Origin: Mycobacterium gallinarum
Lineage (GTDB): Bacteria; Actinomycetota; Actinomycetes; Mycobacteriales; Mycobacteriaceae
NCBI RefSeq assembly: GCF_010726765.1
Contig: NZ_AP022601.1
Span: forward strand, 1,178,001-1,242,000
Length of the DNA: 64,000 bases
Direction: 5' to 3'
Part shown: one piece after another, positions 42,850-54,922 of the stretch
How positions within the stretch are numbered: the stretch's first letter is position 1
Layout: each line of letters begins with the position of its first letter
Notes under the pieces: model-generated
Database searches by the model: none
What the model was told of the DNA's origin: nothing
What the model saw: the letters and a program-made list of their open reading frames with translations, nothing else
Program-made: the position numbers and the translations under genes

Positions 42850-42869
42850 AAGAAACGCTACCGTATCTT
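42850..42869. promoter_or_regulatory. TetR operator candidate 2
   Basis: This site matches operator 1 at 18 of 20 bases, the two differences lying in the N4 centre; the same half-site AAGANACG is inverted around it. Centre-to-centre distance to operator 1 is 43 bp, close to four helical turns. It ends just before the GGAGGA ribosome-binding site of the gene at 42881. Confidence 0.7.
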
Positions 42870-42880
42870 GGAGGAAGATC

Positions 42881-43567
42881 ATGGCTCGTCCGGTGCTCTA
42901 TCCGTTGCGATCCGTCGACACCGCGACGGTGCAATGCAGTAATCATCCGCATGGCCGGCGCCGCATCACGATCGATCATCAGCCGCTGACCGGAGTCACC
43001 CCGGCGATGCTGCTCGACTGGTTCACCCATCTCGACGGCACGATCTCCTACGGCGGTGCGGTCATCGACCGCTACCTCGCATGGCATCCGATCGACCACA
43101 TCAACTGGGAACTCGCGCGGCAGGCGGCAGGTGGGGGTGCGGCCGAAGGCGCGCGGTTTCGCATGGTCGAGGCGTTCGGCGGCAGGCCCGAATACCAGAT
43201 CGACGAGATCGCCCGCGTCGAGAAACTCGACCAGACCGGTATCCGGTTGGTCAAGCGGATTGCCGGAATCCCGGTCTTCCAGCTCGAGCACACGTGGTCG
43301 GCGGGCGCCGATGGCGCGCACTACGTCACGGTGATGGACCTCGGCGTGCGGTCTGCACTGCTGGCCGCGGTCAACCACGTCGTACGCCGGCGCTTCCCCG
43401 AAGACAAGGTGCACGCCTGGGTCAGGCACAACATCGAGGAAGTCGGGCAGCTGGAATACCTGCTACCGCAACTGGAGACGTCAGGTGAAGCGGAACCAGC
43501 GCAGGGCGCACAGGGCCGCAACGGCACCCCACACCGCGAGTACCGCGAGGCCGAACCAGTCAATTGA
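42881..43567 (+). CDS. DAPG-hydrolase (PhlG)-like protein
   Basis: This 228-residue protein resembles the 2,4-diacetylphloroglucinol hydrolase family, which cleaves a carbon-carbon bond in acylated phenols using zinc. Family-like segments are YLAWHPIDHINWE, FQLEHTWSAG and VHAWVRHNIEEVGQLEYLLPQLE, which supply candidate His/Glu zinc ligands. It starts at ATG 42881 behind GGAGGA. The last ~28 residues run past the usual end of the fold and are encoded opposite the end of the ABC permease gene (87-bp overlap). Tight TetR control suggests a role in removing an incoming aromatic or polyketide-like compound; that is inference. Confidence 0.62.
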   Translation: MARPVLYPLRSVDTATVQCSNHPHGRRRITIDHQPLTGVTPAMLLDWFTHLDGTISYGGAVIDRYLAWHPIDHINWELARQAAGGGAAEGARFRMVEAFGGRPEYQIDEIARVEKLDQTGIRLVKRIAGIPVFQLEHTWSAGADGAHYVTVMDLGVRSALLAAVNHVVRRRFPEDKVHAWVRHNIEEVGQLEYLLPQLETSGEAEPAQGAQGRNGTPHREYREAEPVN

Positions 43568-44254
43568 CGGCGTCATCGCCTGCGACAGCGCCTCGGTCAG
43601 CGCTCCGGACGGCGTGAGCCGAGCGATCCACGCCAGCGCGGTGGGCACCATGTCGCTCTCGACCGTCAGTGCGCCAAGGCCGGCGAACACAAACCACAGC
43701 AGGTTCGCCACCGCCAGCACGATCTCGGCGCGCAGCGTCCCGCCCAGCAGCAGGCCGAGCGCGGCGAAACCCGCCGTGCCCAGTGCGATGATCACCGCTC
43801 CCAATGCCAGACCGGCGATCGGCGGACGCCATCCCAGCGCAAAGCCTATGGTGCCCAGCACAATTGCCTGAAGGAACACCACGGCGACCACCGCAAGGGA
43901 TTTGCCCGCGATGATGCCCCAGACCGGCAGCGCGGTTGCGCCAAGGCGTTTCAAGGCGCCATAGCGACGGTCGAACGCGACGGCGATGGCCTGTCCGGTG
44001 AAGGCCGTGGAGATCACCGCGAGCGCCATGATCGCGGGAACGAACGTCGCCGCACGGTTGTCGCCGAACGAACCGAACGGCAGCAACGTCAGGCCCACCA
44101 GCAAGGTGATCGGGATGAACATGGTCAACAACAGCTGCTCACCGTTGCGCAGCAGAAGCTTCAGCTCGAGGCCGAACTGCGCGGTCAGCATCTTCTGCAC
44201 CGTGGCCGAATGCGGGTCCGGCGTGAAAGTGCCTGGCGCAAAGCGATTCGTCAT
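43481..44254 (-). CDS. ABC-2 type transporter permease (Rv1457c-like)
   Basis: The 257-residue protein has six membrane segments and the ABC-2 fold (LLLRNGEQLLLTMFIPITLLVGL; FDRRYGALKRLGATALPVWGI). It forms an exporter with the ATPase encoded directly upstream; its ATG (44254) overlaps that gene's stop as ATGA. The M. tuberculosis counterparts Rv1457c/Rv1458c lie in the same position. The substrate is unknown; drug or lipid export is usual for this type. Confidence 0.9.
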   Translation of the reverse strand: MTNRFAPGTFTPDPHSATVQKMLTAQFGLELKLLLRNGEQLLLTMFIPITLLVGLTLLPFGSFGDNRAATFVPAIMALAVISTAFTGQAIAVAFDRRYGALKRLGATALPVWGIIAGKSLAVVAVVFLQAIVLGTIGFALGWRPPIAGLALGAVIIALGTAGFAALGLLLGGTLRAEIVLAVANLLWFVFAGLGALTVESDMVPTALAWIARLTPSGALTEALSQAMTPSIDWFGLAVLAVWGAVAALCALRWFRFT

Positions 44255-45192
44255 CGCAACTCCCGCCCGGTCAAGTCGAGGAATACGTCCTCGAGACTGC
44301 GTTGCTCCACCCGCATATCGGTGGCCAGCACGTTGACCCGTGCGCACCACGCGGTCACGGTGGCCAGCACCTGGGGGTCGATGTCGCCCTCGACGAGGTA
44401 TTCGCCTGGCGCCGTCTCGGTCGCCTTGTAGGTCTCGGGAAGCGCCGATATCAACAGTGACAGGTCGAGCATTCGTGGTGCGCGGAACCGCAATTGGTTC
44501 TCGGCACCGCTGCGCATGAGCTCCTCGGGCGTTCCGCTGGCCACCGCGACACCGTGATCGATGATGACGATGCGGTCGGCCAGTTCCTCGGCTTCGGTCA
44601 GCTGATGGGTGGTCAGCACGACGGTCACGCCGTCGCGGCGCAGTCCATCGATCAACTCCCACACCACGATTCGGGCGTGCGCATCCATGCCCGCGGTCGG
44701 CTCGTCGAGGAACACCAGCTCGGGCCTGCCCACCACGGCGCACGCGAGCGCCAGCCGCTGCTGCTGGCCTCCCGAGAGCCTGCGGTAGGTGGTGCGCGCC
44801 GACTCCGTCAGGCCCAGCGTGTCCATCAACCACTTCGGGTCCAGTGGGTTCGAGGTGTAGGAGGCGACGAGGTCCAGCATTTCGCCCGCCCGCGCCGCGG
44901 GATACGCGCCGCCGCCCTGCAGCATCACGCCGATCCGTTCGCGGACAGCGGCGTTATCGCCGAACGGATCCAGTCCGAGGATCTCGATCGTGCCCGAGTC
45001 GGGCTTGATGAAGCCCTCGCACATCTCGACCGTCGTGGTCTTGCCCGCACCGTTGGGGCCGAGCAGCGCGAGCACCTCGGCGGTCTTGACGTCGAGGTCG
45101 AGACCTGCCACCGCCGTCGTCGACCCATACCGCTTGGTGACCCCGCGCAGACGCACGGGGACCGAGGAAGCCCCTGATCCTGGGTGGGTCAC
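44251..45192 (-). CDS. ABC transporter ATP-binding protein (Rv1458c-like)
   Basis: This 313-residue ATPase has Walker A GPNGAGKTTT, the signature RLSGGQQQRLALA, Walker B LVFLDEPTAGMD and the switch His in TTHQLTEA. The C-terminal ~70 residues form the extra domain usual in DrrA-type ATPases. It powers the permease encoded next. Its first codons overlap the end of mptB by four bases, so mptB, the ATPase and the permease form one minus-strand unit. Confidence 0.94.
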   Translation of the reverse strand: MTHPGSGASSVPVRLRGVTKRYGSTTAVAGLDLDVKTAEVLALLGPNGAGKTTTVEMCEGFIKPDSGTIEILGLDPFGDNAAVRERIGVMLQGGGAYPAARAGEMLDLVASYTSNPLDPKWLMDTLGLTESARTTYRRLSGGQQQRLALACAVVGRPELVFLDEPTAGMDAHARIVVWELIDGLRRDGVTVVLTTHQLTEAEELADRIVIIDHGVAVASGTPEELMRSGAENQLRFRAPRMLDLSLLISALPETYKATETAPGEYLVEGDIDPQVLATVTAWCARVNVLATDMRVEQRSLEDVFLDLTGRELR

Positions 45193-46901
45193 GGGGATTC
45201 AGCGTAGGCGTCGGGCTTCACCGGTGGGATCGGCGGTAGCGGAGACTTCTCGGCAGCGGGCTGGGCGCCGTCGTCGGTGGTGTTCTCGCCGGGGACCCTT
45301 CGCCACGGCAGATGGTTGTAGGTCAGCGCCATGAGCAGCAGCGCGATGACCGTGCTCGCCACGACGGCCAGCAGGATTTGGAACAAGGTGAAGCGGTCGC
45401 CGTTGGCCGTCGGGCCGAAGATGCCCACCACCAACGTGACCACGATCGTCGTCGTGCGGAACGCGGGGCGGGTGGCCCATGCGGCGAGCGGAATGACTGC
45501 CCAGAGCACGTACCAGGGCTGGACCACCGGGAACAGCAGCACCGTCAGACCGAGTGCGACACCGAGTCCGCCGACCGGGTGCAGCCGCCCGCGGAGCACG
45601 GCCAGCAGCAGCCACGTCACCAGCACCGCGATGATGCTGACACCGATGGCACGGGTCAGGCCGAGGATCGCGGTGGTGTGGTCGCCGAGCCCGAGCAGAA
45701 TCCCGACCTGTCCGGTGCCCAGCGCGGCCAACGTCGGCAGGGACATCCAGCTACGCACGACGTTCGCGGTGCCCAGCGTGAACAGCCAGCCGAACCCGAG
45801 GCCGCTGGCCCAGCCGATCAGCGCCATCACCGCCACCGACACCGCGGTGAGCGATCCGCCGGCGAGGACGAACGCCTTGAAGGTGCCGCCCCATCGGCAC
45901 GCCAGCGCCATGGCGACGAAGCCGAGCGCGAGCAGCGACGGCAGCTTGACCTGTGAGGACATCGTGATCAGCACCACGCCGATCAGGAGCATCAACGACG
46001 GCCGCCAGTGTGCCCAGGCGTCCGGGCCCTGGGGCCAGGCCAGTGGTTTCGGGATCAACGGCCGGGCGGCATCGATGCCACGCAACGCGAACTCGGTGCC
46101 CGCGAGCATCAGGCCCAGCATCAACGCCTCGTTGTGGATGCCTGCGACCAGATGCATGATCAGCAGCGGGTTGGCCGCGCCTAGCCACAGCGCACTCACC
46201 TCGGCCACACCGCACCGCCGCGCCAAACGTGGTGTGGCCCAGACGATCAGGCCCACACCCAGTAGCACCACCAGTCGATGACAGAGCACCGCGGCCACGA
46301 TGTTCTCACCGGTGATACGCGATATCCCCTCACCGATCCACAGAAACAGCGGTCCGTACGGCGCCGGGGTCTCCCGCCACATGTTCGGTACCGACAGCGT
46401 GAAGACGTGATCCAGCCCGAGACCGGGCGCGGGACCGACGCGGTACGGATCAAGGCCTTTGACGGCGATCTCGCTCTGCGCCAGATAGGAGTAGACGTCG
46501 CGGCTGTACATCGGCGGCGCGATGAGCAGGGGCAGCACCCACAGCAGCAGCGTGCGGTCCAGTTGGCTGCGGGACATGCGGCGATTGCCGAGGGCGAAGC
46601 GTCCGAGCATCAACCACGCGAGCGCCATCATCACCGCGCCGGTGGTCGTCATGGTCAGCGAGACCGTCTGAATCCGCGACGGGAGGTTGAGTAAGCGAAC
46701 CCCGAACGTCGGATCCTGCACCACAGGCCGGGCGCCGACACCCAGCGCCCCGATCGCCATCAGTACCGTGCCGGTCGCGCCGAACAGGCGCGTCCGGCGC
46801 ATCGCGATGACTTCGGTGTCGTTGAGTGGTGAGCCCACGGCGCGCTCGTCGGCGTGCCATCTGGCAATCGACGAGCTGAGGGAGCCGGGGCGCGCGGCCA
46901 T
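45189..46901 (-). CDS. mptB: Alpha-1,6-mannopyranosyltransferase MptB
   Basis: The 570-residue membrane protein is a GT-C glycosyltransferase with about a dozen or more helices. The catalytic Asp lies in the first outside loop, MYSRDVYSYLAQ. In Corynebacterium MptB starts the alpha-1,6-mannan core of lipomannan from polyprenyl-phosphate mannose; Rv1459c is its mycobacterial homologue in the same neighbourhood. The C-terminus is a Pro/Glu-rich cytoplasmic tail. An inner ATG (34 residues in) follows a hydrophilic leader, so the true start may be later. Confidence 0.88.
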   Translation of the reverse strand: MAARPGSLSSSIARWHADERAVGSPLNDTEVIAMRRTRLFGATGTVLMAIGALGVGARPVVQDPTFGVRLLNLPSRIQTVSLTMTTTGAVMMALAWLMLGRFALGNRRMSRSQLDRTLLLWVLPLLIAPPMYSRDVYSYLAQSEIAVKGLDPYRVGPAPGLGLDHVFTLSVPNMWRETPAPYGPLFLWIGEGISRITGENIVAAVLCHRLVVLLGVGLIVWATPRLARRCGVAEVSALWLGAANPLLIMHLVAGIHNEALMLGLMLAGTEFALRGIDAARPLIPKPLAWPQGPDAWAHWRPSLMLLIGVVLITMSSQVKLPSLLALGFVAMALACRWGGTFKAFVLAGGSLTAVSVAVMALIGWASGLGFGWLFTLGTANVVRSWMSLPTLAALGTGQVGILLGLGDHTTAILGLTRAIGVSIIAVLVTWLLLAVLRGRLHPVGGLGVALGLTVLLFPVVQPWYVLWAVIPLAAWATRPAFRTTTIVVTLVVGIFGPTANGDRFTLFQILLAVVASTVIALLLMALTYNHLPWRRVPGENTTDDGAQPAAEKSPLPPIPPVKPDAYAESP

Positions 46902-46917
46902 CAGTGCAGCGTAATCG

Positions 46918-47925
46918 TTAGAGCGCGACGATCACCTTGCCGGTGTTTCCACCGTTGAACAACAGGTTCAGTGCGTCGGGTGCCTTCTCGAGGCCCTCGA
47001 CGACGTGCTCGGACGACTTGATCTTGCCTTCGGCGATCCAGCCCGCCATCTCCAGCTGCGCGGCGGGGAAGCGGTCGAGGTAGTCGAGGATGATGAAGCC
47101 TTCCATGCGTCCGCGGCGCACGAGCAGGGTCAGATAGTTGCTCGGACCCACCGGCGGGCCGTCGTCGTTGTAGGTGGAGATCGCGCCGCACAGCACGACG
47201 CGGCCGCGCAGCGCCAGATTCGCGAGACAGTCGTTGAGTATCGACCCGCCGACGTTGTCGAAGTAGAGGTCGATGCCGTCGGGGCAGGCGTCGTGAAGAC
47301 GCGCGGCGACGTTCTCGGACTTGTAGTCGATCGCCTCGTCGAAGCCGAGGTCGTCGACGATGTGGGCGCACTTCTCGGGTCCGCCCGCGATCCCGACGAC
47401 CTTCTTCGCACCCTTGATCTTCGCGATCTGTCCAGCCGCCGAGCCGGTGGCGCCCGCGGCGCCGGAGACCACCACGACGTCGCCCTCTTTGATCCGCCCG
47501 ACGTCGGTGATGCCGAAGTAGGCGGTCATCCCGGTGACGCCGAGGATGCCGATGGCGATTCCGGGTGGCACGCCGTCCGGCAGCACGGTCATCGCCTTCT
47601 CACCCCCATCCGCGATCACGTAGTCCTGCCATCCGGTCATGCCGAACAGCAGTTGGCCGGGCTGATACGCATCGGTCCGGCTCTCGATGACCTCACCGAC
47701 GCCGCCGCTGCGGATGACCTCGCCGATCTGGATCGGCGGCAGGTAGCTGGGCACGTCGTCCATCCACGTGCGAATCGTGGGGTCGATGGACAGATATCGG
47801 ACCTTCACCAGGGCCTCGCCCTCGGCGGGTTCGGGTGCCGGTTCCGGCTCCATCCGCACGGTGCTCTCATCGACGAGGCCGGAGGGACGGGTGGCCAGGA
47901 CGAGTCGTCGGTTCGTTTCGCTCAC
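46918..47925 (-). CDS. NADP-dependent oxidoreductase (CurA/leukotriene B4 dehydrogenase type)
   Basis: The 335-residue MDR-family reductase has the motif VVVSGAAGATGSAAGQIAKIKGAK and YFDNVGGSILNDCLANL, diagnostic of the PTGR/CurA group that reduces alpha,beta-unsaturated ketones and aldehydes with NADPH. WMDDVPSYLPPIQIGEVIRSGG is the typical N-terminal active-site part. It is divergent from sufR, with 76 bp between the start codons. Confidence 0.9.
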   Translation of the reverse strand: MSETNRRLVLATRPSGLVDESTVRMEPEPAPEPAEGEALVKVRYLSIDPTIRTWMDDVPSYLPPIQIGEVIRSGGVGEVIESRTDAYQPGQLLFGMTGWQDYVIADGGEKAMTVLPDGVPPGIAIGILGVTGMTAYFGITDVGRIKEGDVVVVSGAAGATGSAAGQIAKIKGAKKVVGIAGGPEKCAHIVDDLGFDEAIDYKSENVAARLHDACPDGIDLYFDNVGGSILNDCLANLALRGRVVLCGAISTYNDDGPPVGPSNYLTLLVRRGRMEGFIILDYLDRFPAAQLEMAGWIAEGKIKSSEHVVEGLEKAPDALNLLFNGGNTGKVIVAL

Positions 47926-47988
47926 CCGGCGATCGTATGACGGGGCTCACGTAAGGGTGGCCTTGCTAGACCGGGTTTCCGAATTCCG

Positions 47989-48005
47989 TCACAATGGTGT
48001 TGTGA
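47989..48005. promoter_or_regulatory. Perfect inverted repeat TCACAA-N5-TTGTGA over the sufR start
   Basis: The two six-base arms match exactly. The right arm contains the proposed GTG start of sufR (48002-48004) and the left arm covers the position (-7 to -13) where a leaderless promoter's -10 would sit (CACAAT, 47990-47995). Mycobacterial SufR is known to repress its own operon through a palindrome of this kind, so this is the likely SufR operator. Confidence 0.65.
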
Positions 48006-48721
48006 AATTCGGCCCGGACGGAACTGATCGCCACACCCGTGGCGCCATCGTCCGGCATCTGCTGGAGGCCGGACCCGTCACCGCAGGTGAGATAGGCGAA
48101 CAGCTCGGAATCTCGGCCGCGGGCGTGCGCAGACATCTCGACGCACTGATGGACGCCGGAGATGCGCAGTCCAGCGCGGCAGCGGCCTGGCAACACAGCG
48201 GGCGGGGACGTCCCGCCAAGCGCTACCGGCTGACGGCGGCCGGACGCGCCAAGATGGGTCACGCCTATGACGACCTGGCGGCCGCAGCCATGCGCCAGCT
48301 ACGCGAGATCGGTGGCGACGAAGCCGTGCGGACCTTCGCCCGCCGCCGTATCGACACCATCCTGTCGGGAGTAACCGAGGGACCCGATGACGTTGAATCG
48401 GTCGTCGAGCGTGTAGCGGGAGCACTGACCGAGGCCGGGTACGCTGCCACCGCCACAGAGGTGAGCGCTCCGCTGCACGGGATCGAGCTCTGCCAGCATC
48501 ACTGCCCGGTATCGCATGTCGCCGAGGAATTCCCGGAATTGTGCGAAACCGAGCGAGAGGCGTTTGCCGAGATCCTGGGCACGCACGTACAGAGGCTCGC
48601 CACGATCGTCAACGGCGACTGCGCGTGCACGACGCACGTCCCGCTCACCGAGACCAACACCCTTCGGCACACAGCCCGAGCCGAAGCCACCACCACGAGC
48701 AAGCTAGGAGCGTCGACATGA
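48002..48721 (+). CDS. sufR: SufR, Fe-S-sensing repressor of the suf operon
   Basis: This 239-residue protein has an N-terminal winged helix ([40 protein letters not shown]) and a C-terminal part with the cysteines expected to hold an iron-sulfur cluster: C164, C168, C181, and C207/C209. When the cluster is lost, repression of suf is relieved. The start is taken as GTG 48002 ([14 protein letters not shown]); the frame is open upstream, but that part lies over the divergent reductase gene. The stop overlaps the sufB ATG (ATGA). Confidence 0.93.
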   Translation: MKFGPDGTDRHTRGAIVRHLLEAGPVTAGEIGEQLGISAAGVRRHLDALMDAGDAQSSAAAAWQHSGRGRPAKRYRLTAAGRAKMGHAYDDLAAAAMRQLREIGGDEAVRTFARRRIDTILSGVTEGPDDVESVVERVAGALTEAGYAATATEVSAPLHGIELCQHHCPVSHVAEEFPELCETEREAFAEILGTHVQRLATIVNGDCACTTHVPLTETNTLRHTARAEATTTSKLGAST

Positions 48722-50145
48722 CGACCACCCCCGAGGCCCTGACCCAGGAGCAGACCATTGAGTCGCTGGGTCGATACGGCTATGGCTGGGCGGATTCCGA
48801 CGTCGCGGGCGCCAGCGCCCAGCGCGGGCTGTCCGAGGCAGTGGTGCGCGACATCTCCGCCAAGAAGAGCGAGCCCGAGTGGATGCTCGAGATGCGGCTG
48901 AAGGCGCTGCGCACGTTCGACAAGAAGCCGATGCCGAACTGGGGGTCCAACCTCGAGGGCATCTACTTCGACAACATCAAGTACTTCGTGCGGTCCAGCG
49001 AGAAGCAGGCCGCCACGTGGGATGACCTGCCCGAGGACATCAGGAACACCTACGACAAGCTCGGCATCCCCGAGGCGGAGAAGCAGCGCCTGGTGTCCGG
49101 TGTCGCCGCGCAGTACGAGTCGGAGGTCGTCTATCACTCCATCCGTGAGGATCTAGAGGCCCAGGGCGTCATCTTCCTCGACACCGACACCGCTCTGAAA
49201 GAGCATCCGGAGCTTTTCAAGCAGTACTTCGGCACCGTCATCCCCGCCGGAGACAACAAGTTCTCCGCTTTGAACACCGCGGTGTGGTCGGGCGGTTCGT
49301 TCATCTACGTGCCGAAGGGCGTGCACGTCGACATTCCGCTGCAGGCCTACTTCCGGATCAACACCGAGAACATGGGCCAGTTCGAGCGGACGCTGATCAT
49401 CGTCGACGAAGACGCCTACGTGCATTACGTCGAGGGGTGTACGGCACCGATCTACAAGAGCGACTCCTTGCACTCGGCCGTCGTCGAGATCATCGTGAAG
49501 CCCGGTGGCCGTTGCCGTTACACAACCATTCAGAACTGGTCGAACAACGTCTACAACCTCGTCACCAAGCGGGCGCGCGCCGAGGCCGGCGCCACGATGG
49601 AGTGGGTCGACGGCAACATCGGCTCGAAGGTCACGATGAAGTACCCCGCCGTGTGGATGACCGGCGAGCACGCCAAGGGCGAGGTGCTCTCGGTGGCGTT
49701 CGCGGGCGAGGGTCAGCATCAGGACACCGGCGCGAAGATGCTTCACCTGGCGCCGAACACCTCGAGCAACATCGTGTCGAAGTCCGTCGCGCGCGGCGGC
49801 GGTCGCGCGTCCTATCGTGGCCTGGTTCAGGTCAACAAGGGTGCGCACGGCTCGCGGTCCAGCGTGAAATGCGATGCGCTGCTTGTCGACACCATCAGCC
49901 GCAGTGACACCTATCCGTATGTCGACATCCGCGAGGACGACGTCACGATGGGCCACGAGGCCACGGTGTCGAAGGTCAGCGAGGATCAGCTGTTCTATCT
50001 GATGAGCCGCGGGATGACCGAGGACGAGGCGATGGCGATGGTCGTTCGCGGCTTCGTCGAGCCCATCGCGAAGGAACTCCCGATGGAGTATGCGCTCGAG
50101 CTGAACCGTCTGATCGAGCTGCAGATGGAAGGCGCGGTCGGCTAG
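48718..50145 (+). CDS. sufB: Fe-S cluster scaffold protein SufB
   Basis: The 475-residue SufB is the main scaffold subunit of the SufBC2D complex where the cluster is built. The sequence is continuous through conserved stretches such as [36 protein letters not shown] and [20 protein letters not shown]. Unlike the M. tuberculosis gene, no intein interrupts it. The ATG at 48718 overlaps the sufR stop. The next gene, sufD, starts on the very next base after the stop. Confidence 0.97.
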   Translation: MTTTPEALTQEQTIESLGRYGYGWADSDVAGASAQRGLSEAVVRDISAKKSEPEWMLEMRLKALRTFDKKPMPNWGSNLEGIYFDNIKYFVRSSEKQAATWDDLPEDIRNTYDKLGIPEAEKQRLVSGVAAQYESEVVYHSIREDLEAQGVIFLDTDTALKEHPELFKQYFGTVIPAGDNKFSALNTAVWSGGSFIYVPKGVHVDIPLQAYFRINTENMGQFERTLIIVDEDAYVHYVEGCTAPIYKSDSLHSAVVEIIVKPGGRCRYTTIQNWSNNVYNLVTKRARAEAGATMEWVDGNIGSKVTMKYPAVWMTGEHAKGEVLSVAFAGEGQHQDTGAKMLHLAPNTSSNIVSKSVARGGGRASYRGLVQVNKGAHGSRSSVKCDALLVDTISRSDTYPYVDIREDDVTMGHEATVSKVSEDQLFYLMSRGMTEDEAMAMVVRGFVEPIAKELPMEYALELNRLIELQMEGAVG

Positions 50146-51320
50146 ATGACTCAGAACCTCACCAATGCGGTCGAGGGCGCCAACAAAGGGGAGTTGTTCA
50201 CGTCGTTCGACGTCGACGCCTTCGAGGTGCCCGGCGGCCGCGACGAGATCTGGCGCTTCACCCCGCTCAAGCGCCTACGCGGTCTGCACGACGGATCCGC
50301 TGTAGCCACCGGCGCGGCAAGTATCGAGGTGTCCGAATGCGCAGGCGTCACCGTGGAAACGGTGCGCCGCGGCGACGAGCGCCTCGGCCAGGGCGGCGTG
50401 CCCGCTGATCGAGTTGCCGCCCAAGCGTTCTCGTCGTTCAACAGCGCGACCCTGGTGACCGTCCCGAGGAACGTCGTCTGCGAACAGCCCATCGAAATCG
50501 GCATCACCGGCCCGGGCGAGGGTGCGACGGCCTACGGTCACCTGCAGGTGCGGGTGGGCGAGCTCGGCGAAGCCGTGGTCGTCATCGATCATCGTGGCAG
50601 CGGAACCTACGCCGACAACGTCGAATTCGTCGTCGAGGACGCAGCGCGTCTGACCGTCGTCTCGATCGCTGACTGGGCCGACGACGCCGTTCACGTCAGC
50701 AGCCATCACGCTGCGCTGGGCAAGGATGCGGTGCTGCGGCACGTCGCGGTCACCCTGGGCGGCGACCTGGTGCGGCTCACCGCGCGGACCAAGTTCTGTG
50801 CGCCGGGCGGCGACGCCGAGCTGCTCGGCCTGTACTTCGCCGACGATGGCCAGCACTTCGAATCCCGTCTGCTCGTCGACCACGCCCAGCCCAACTGCCG
50901 CTCACACGTCACGTACAAGGGTGCGCTGCAAGGTGATCCGGACTCCACGAAACCCGATGCGCACACCGTGTGGGTCGGCGACGTGCTGATCCGGGCCGCG
51001 GCGACGGGCACCGACACGTTCGAGACCAACCGCAACCTCGTGCTCACCGACGGCGCCCGCGCCGACTCGGTGCCCAACCTCGAAATCGAAACCGGCGAGA
51101 TCGCCGGCGCCGGGCACGCCAGTGCCACCGGACGTTTCGACGACGAGCAGCTGTTTTACCTGCAGGCACGCGGTATCCCCGAAGACCAGGCCAGGCGTCT
51201 TGTCGTCCGGGGCTTCTTCGGCGAGCTCATTCAGAAGATCGCCGTCCCCGCAGTGCGAGAACGCCTCACCGAGGCCATCGAACACGAACTAGAGATCACC
51301 GAATCGAGGACAGCCACCTC

Positions 51321-51324
<4 letters not shown>
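50146..51324 (+). CDS. sufD: Fe-S cluster assembly protein SufD
   Basis: The 392-residue SufD pairs with SufB on the SufC dimer. It shares the beta-helix core with SufB; DEQLFYLQARGIPEDQARRLVVRGFFGELI at the end mirrors the SufB C-terminus. The conserved His of the SufB-SufD interface lies in FESRLLVDHAQPNCRSHVTYKGAL. It starts with ATG directly after the sufB stop and overlaps sufC by four bases. Confidence 0.96.
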
Positions 51325-53835
<2,511 letters not shown>

Positions 53836-53858
<23 letters not shown>

Positions 53859-54183
53859 CGAGGAAATGCTCGCCGACCTGGAAGAGGCGATGCGCGACGT
53901 CGTCGATCCGGAGCTCGGGATCAACGTCGTCGACCTCGGTCTTGTCTACGGCTTGAACGTCGAGAAGGGCGAGCAGGGCGACGTCGCGTTGATCGACATG
54001 ACGCTGACGTCGGCGGCCTGCCCGCTGACCGACGTGATCGAGGACCAGTCGCGTACCGCACTGGTCGGCAGCGGTCTGGTCAAGGAGATCAAGATCAACT
54101 GGGTGTGGAATCCGCCGTGGGGACCGGACAAGATCACCGAGGATGGCCGCGAACAGCTTCGCGCGTTGGGCTTTACCGTCTGA
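53836..54183 (+). CDS. sufT: SufT, MIP18/DUF59 Fe-S maturation factor
   Basis: The 115-residue protein is a DUF59 (MIP18-like) protein: DVVDPELGINVVDLGLVY is the family signature and TSAACPLTDV contains the conserved Cys. Homologues help deliver Fe-S clusters to target enzymes. ATG 53836 is chosen because GAGGAG lies seven bases before it; five further in-frame codons lie upstream. It ends the suf operon, and a weak hairpin (CTGAC-CGAC-GTCAG) covers its stop. Confidence 0.94.
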
Positions 54184-54189
54184 CCGACG

Positions 54190-54897
54190 TCAGGCCGTGA
54201 CCATCGATCCGGTCGGCCCCAGTCGCTGGGCGAGCTCCCGCACGTCCGCGACGACGATGTCGGGCTGAGGTAACTCCGGAGCGGGCAGTGGAGCGTTACC
54301 GGGGCGGGTGAGCAGCGCGCCGCTGAACCCCGCCGATTGTGCACCGATGGTGTCCCACACGTGAGCGGCGACCATCATGCAGTCCGACGGCTCCACCTCG
54401 AGCTCGTTGGCTACCCCGGTGTAGAGCCCTAGAGAGGGCTTGAACATGCGCCAGGTGTCGACACTGAACTGCCGTTCGAAGAACTGGGCAAGGCCTGCGC
54501 TGTCCAAGGGTGTCGGCACACCGGGCTTCGGCGGCGAATTGGTCAGCGTGACAAGCCGATAACCCTGTGCACGCAGAGTTGTCAGGCCGTCGGCGACATC
54601 CGGGTGGGCGGGCATCGTGCGCATGCCGTACGCGAGGTCCTCGAGATCACTCTCGGTGATCGACGTCTGGCGACAGCCGCCGATCATCCGCAGCACAGCT
54701 TGTCCGAGAGCGAAGAAGTCGACGTAGTTGCCGGACAGCGTGGCCGTCATCGAGTACAGGACAAGCTGGTTGAACCACTCGCGCAGCACGCCGCGGTCGC
54801 CGAACATCCGCTCGAAGTTCGGCGCCAGCGACTCGATGTCGATCAGCGTCTCGTTGACATCGAAGATCAGCACAGCGGGACGATCATTCATTGCCAT
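54190..54897 (-). CDS. HAD-family hydrolase, haloacid-dehalogenase type II-like
   Basis: This 235-residue HAD protein has motif I LIFDVNETLID with the nucleophile Asp13, motif II LVTLTNS, a Lys in MFKPSLGLY and motif III VAAHVWDTIGAQ, the set found in type II (S)-2-haloacid dehalogenases and close relatives. Members release halide from 2-haloacids, but many similar proteins are phosphatases. It starts at ATG 54897 with AAGGA upstream. It lies 25 bp after the alpha/beta hydrolase gene on the same strand. Its 3' end faces sufT. Confidence 0.85.
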   Translation of the reverse strand: MAMNDRPAVLIFDVNETLIDIESLAPNFERMFGDRGVLREWFNQLVLYSMTATLSGNYVDFFALGQAVLRMIGGCRQTSITESDLEDLAYGMRTMPAHPDVADGLTTLRAQGYRLVTLTNSPPKPGVPTPLDSAGLAQFFERQFSVDTWRMFKPSLGLYTGVANELEVEPSDCMMVAAHVWDTIGAQSAGFSGALLTRPGNAPLPAPELPQPDIVVADVRELAQRLGPTGSMVTA

Positions 54898-54922
54898 TAC
54901 CGCGTTCCTTCCTTTTGATTGT

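Noticed and set aside
54175..54195. Hairpin CTGAC-CGAC-GTCAG at the end of the suf operon as a terminator
   Set aside because: A five-base-pair stem without a U-tract is too weak to call as a terminator, although its place between convergent genes fits.
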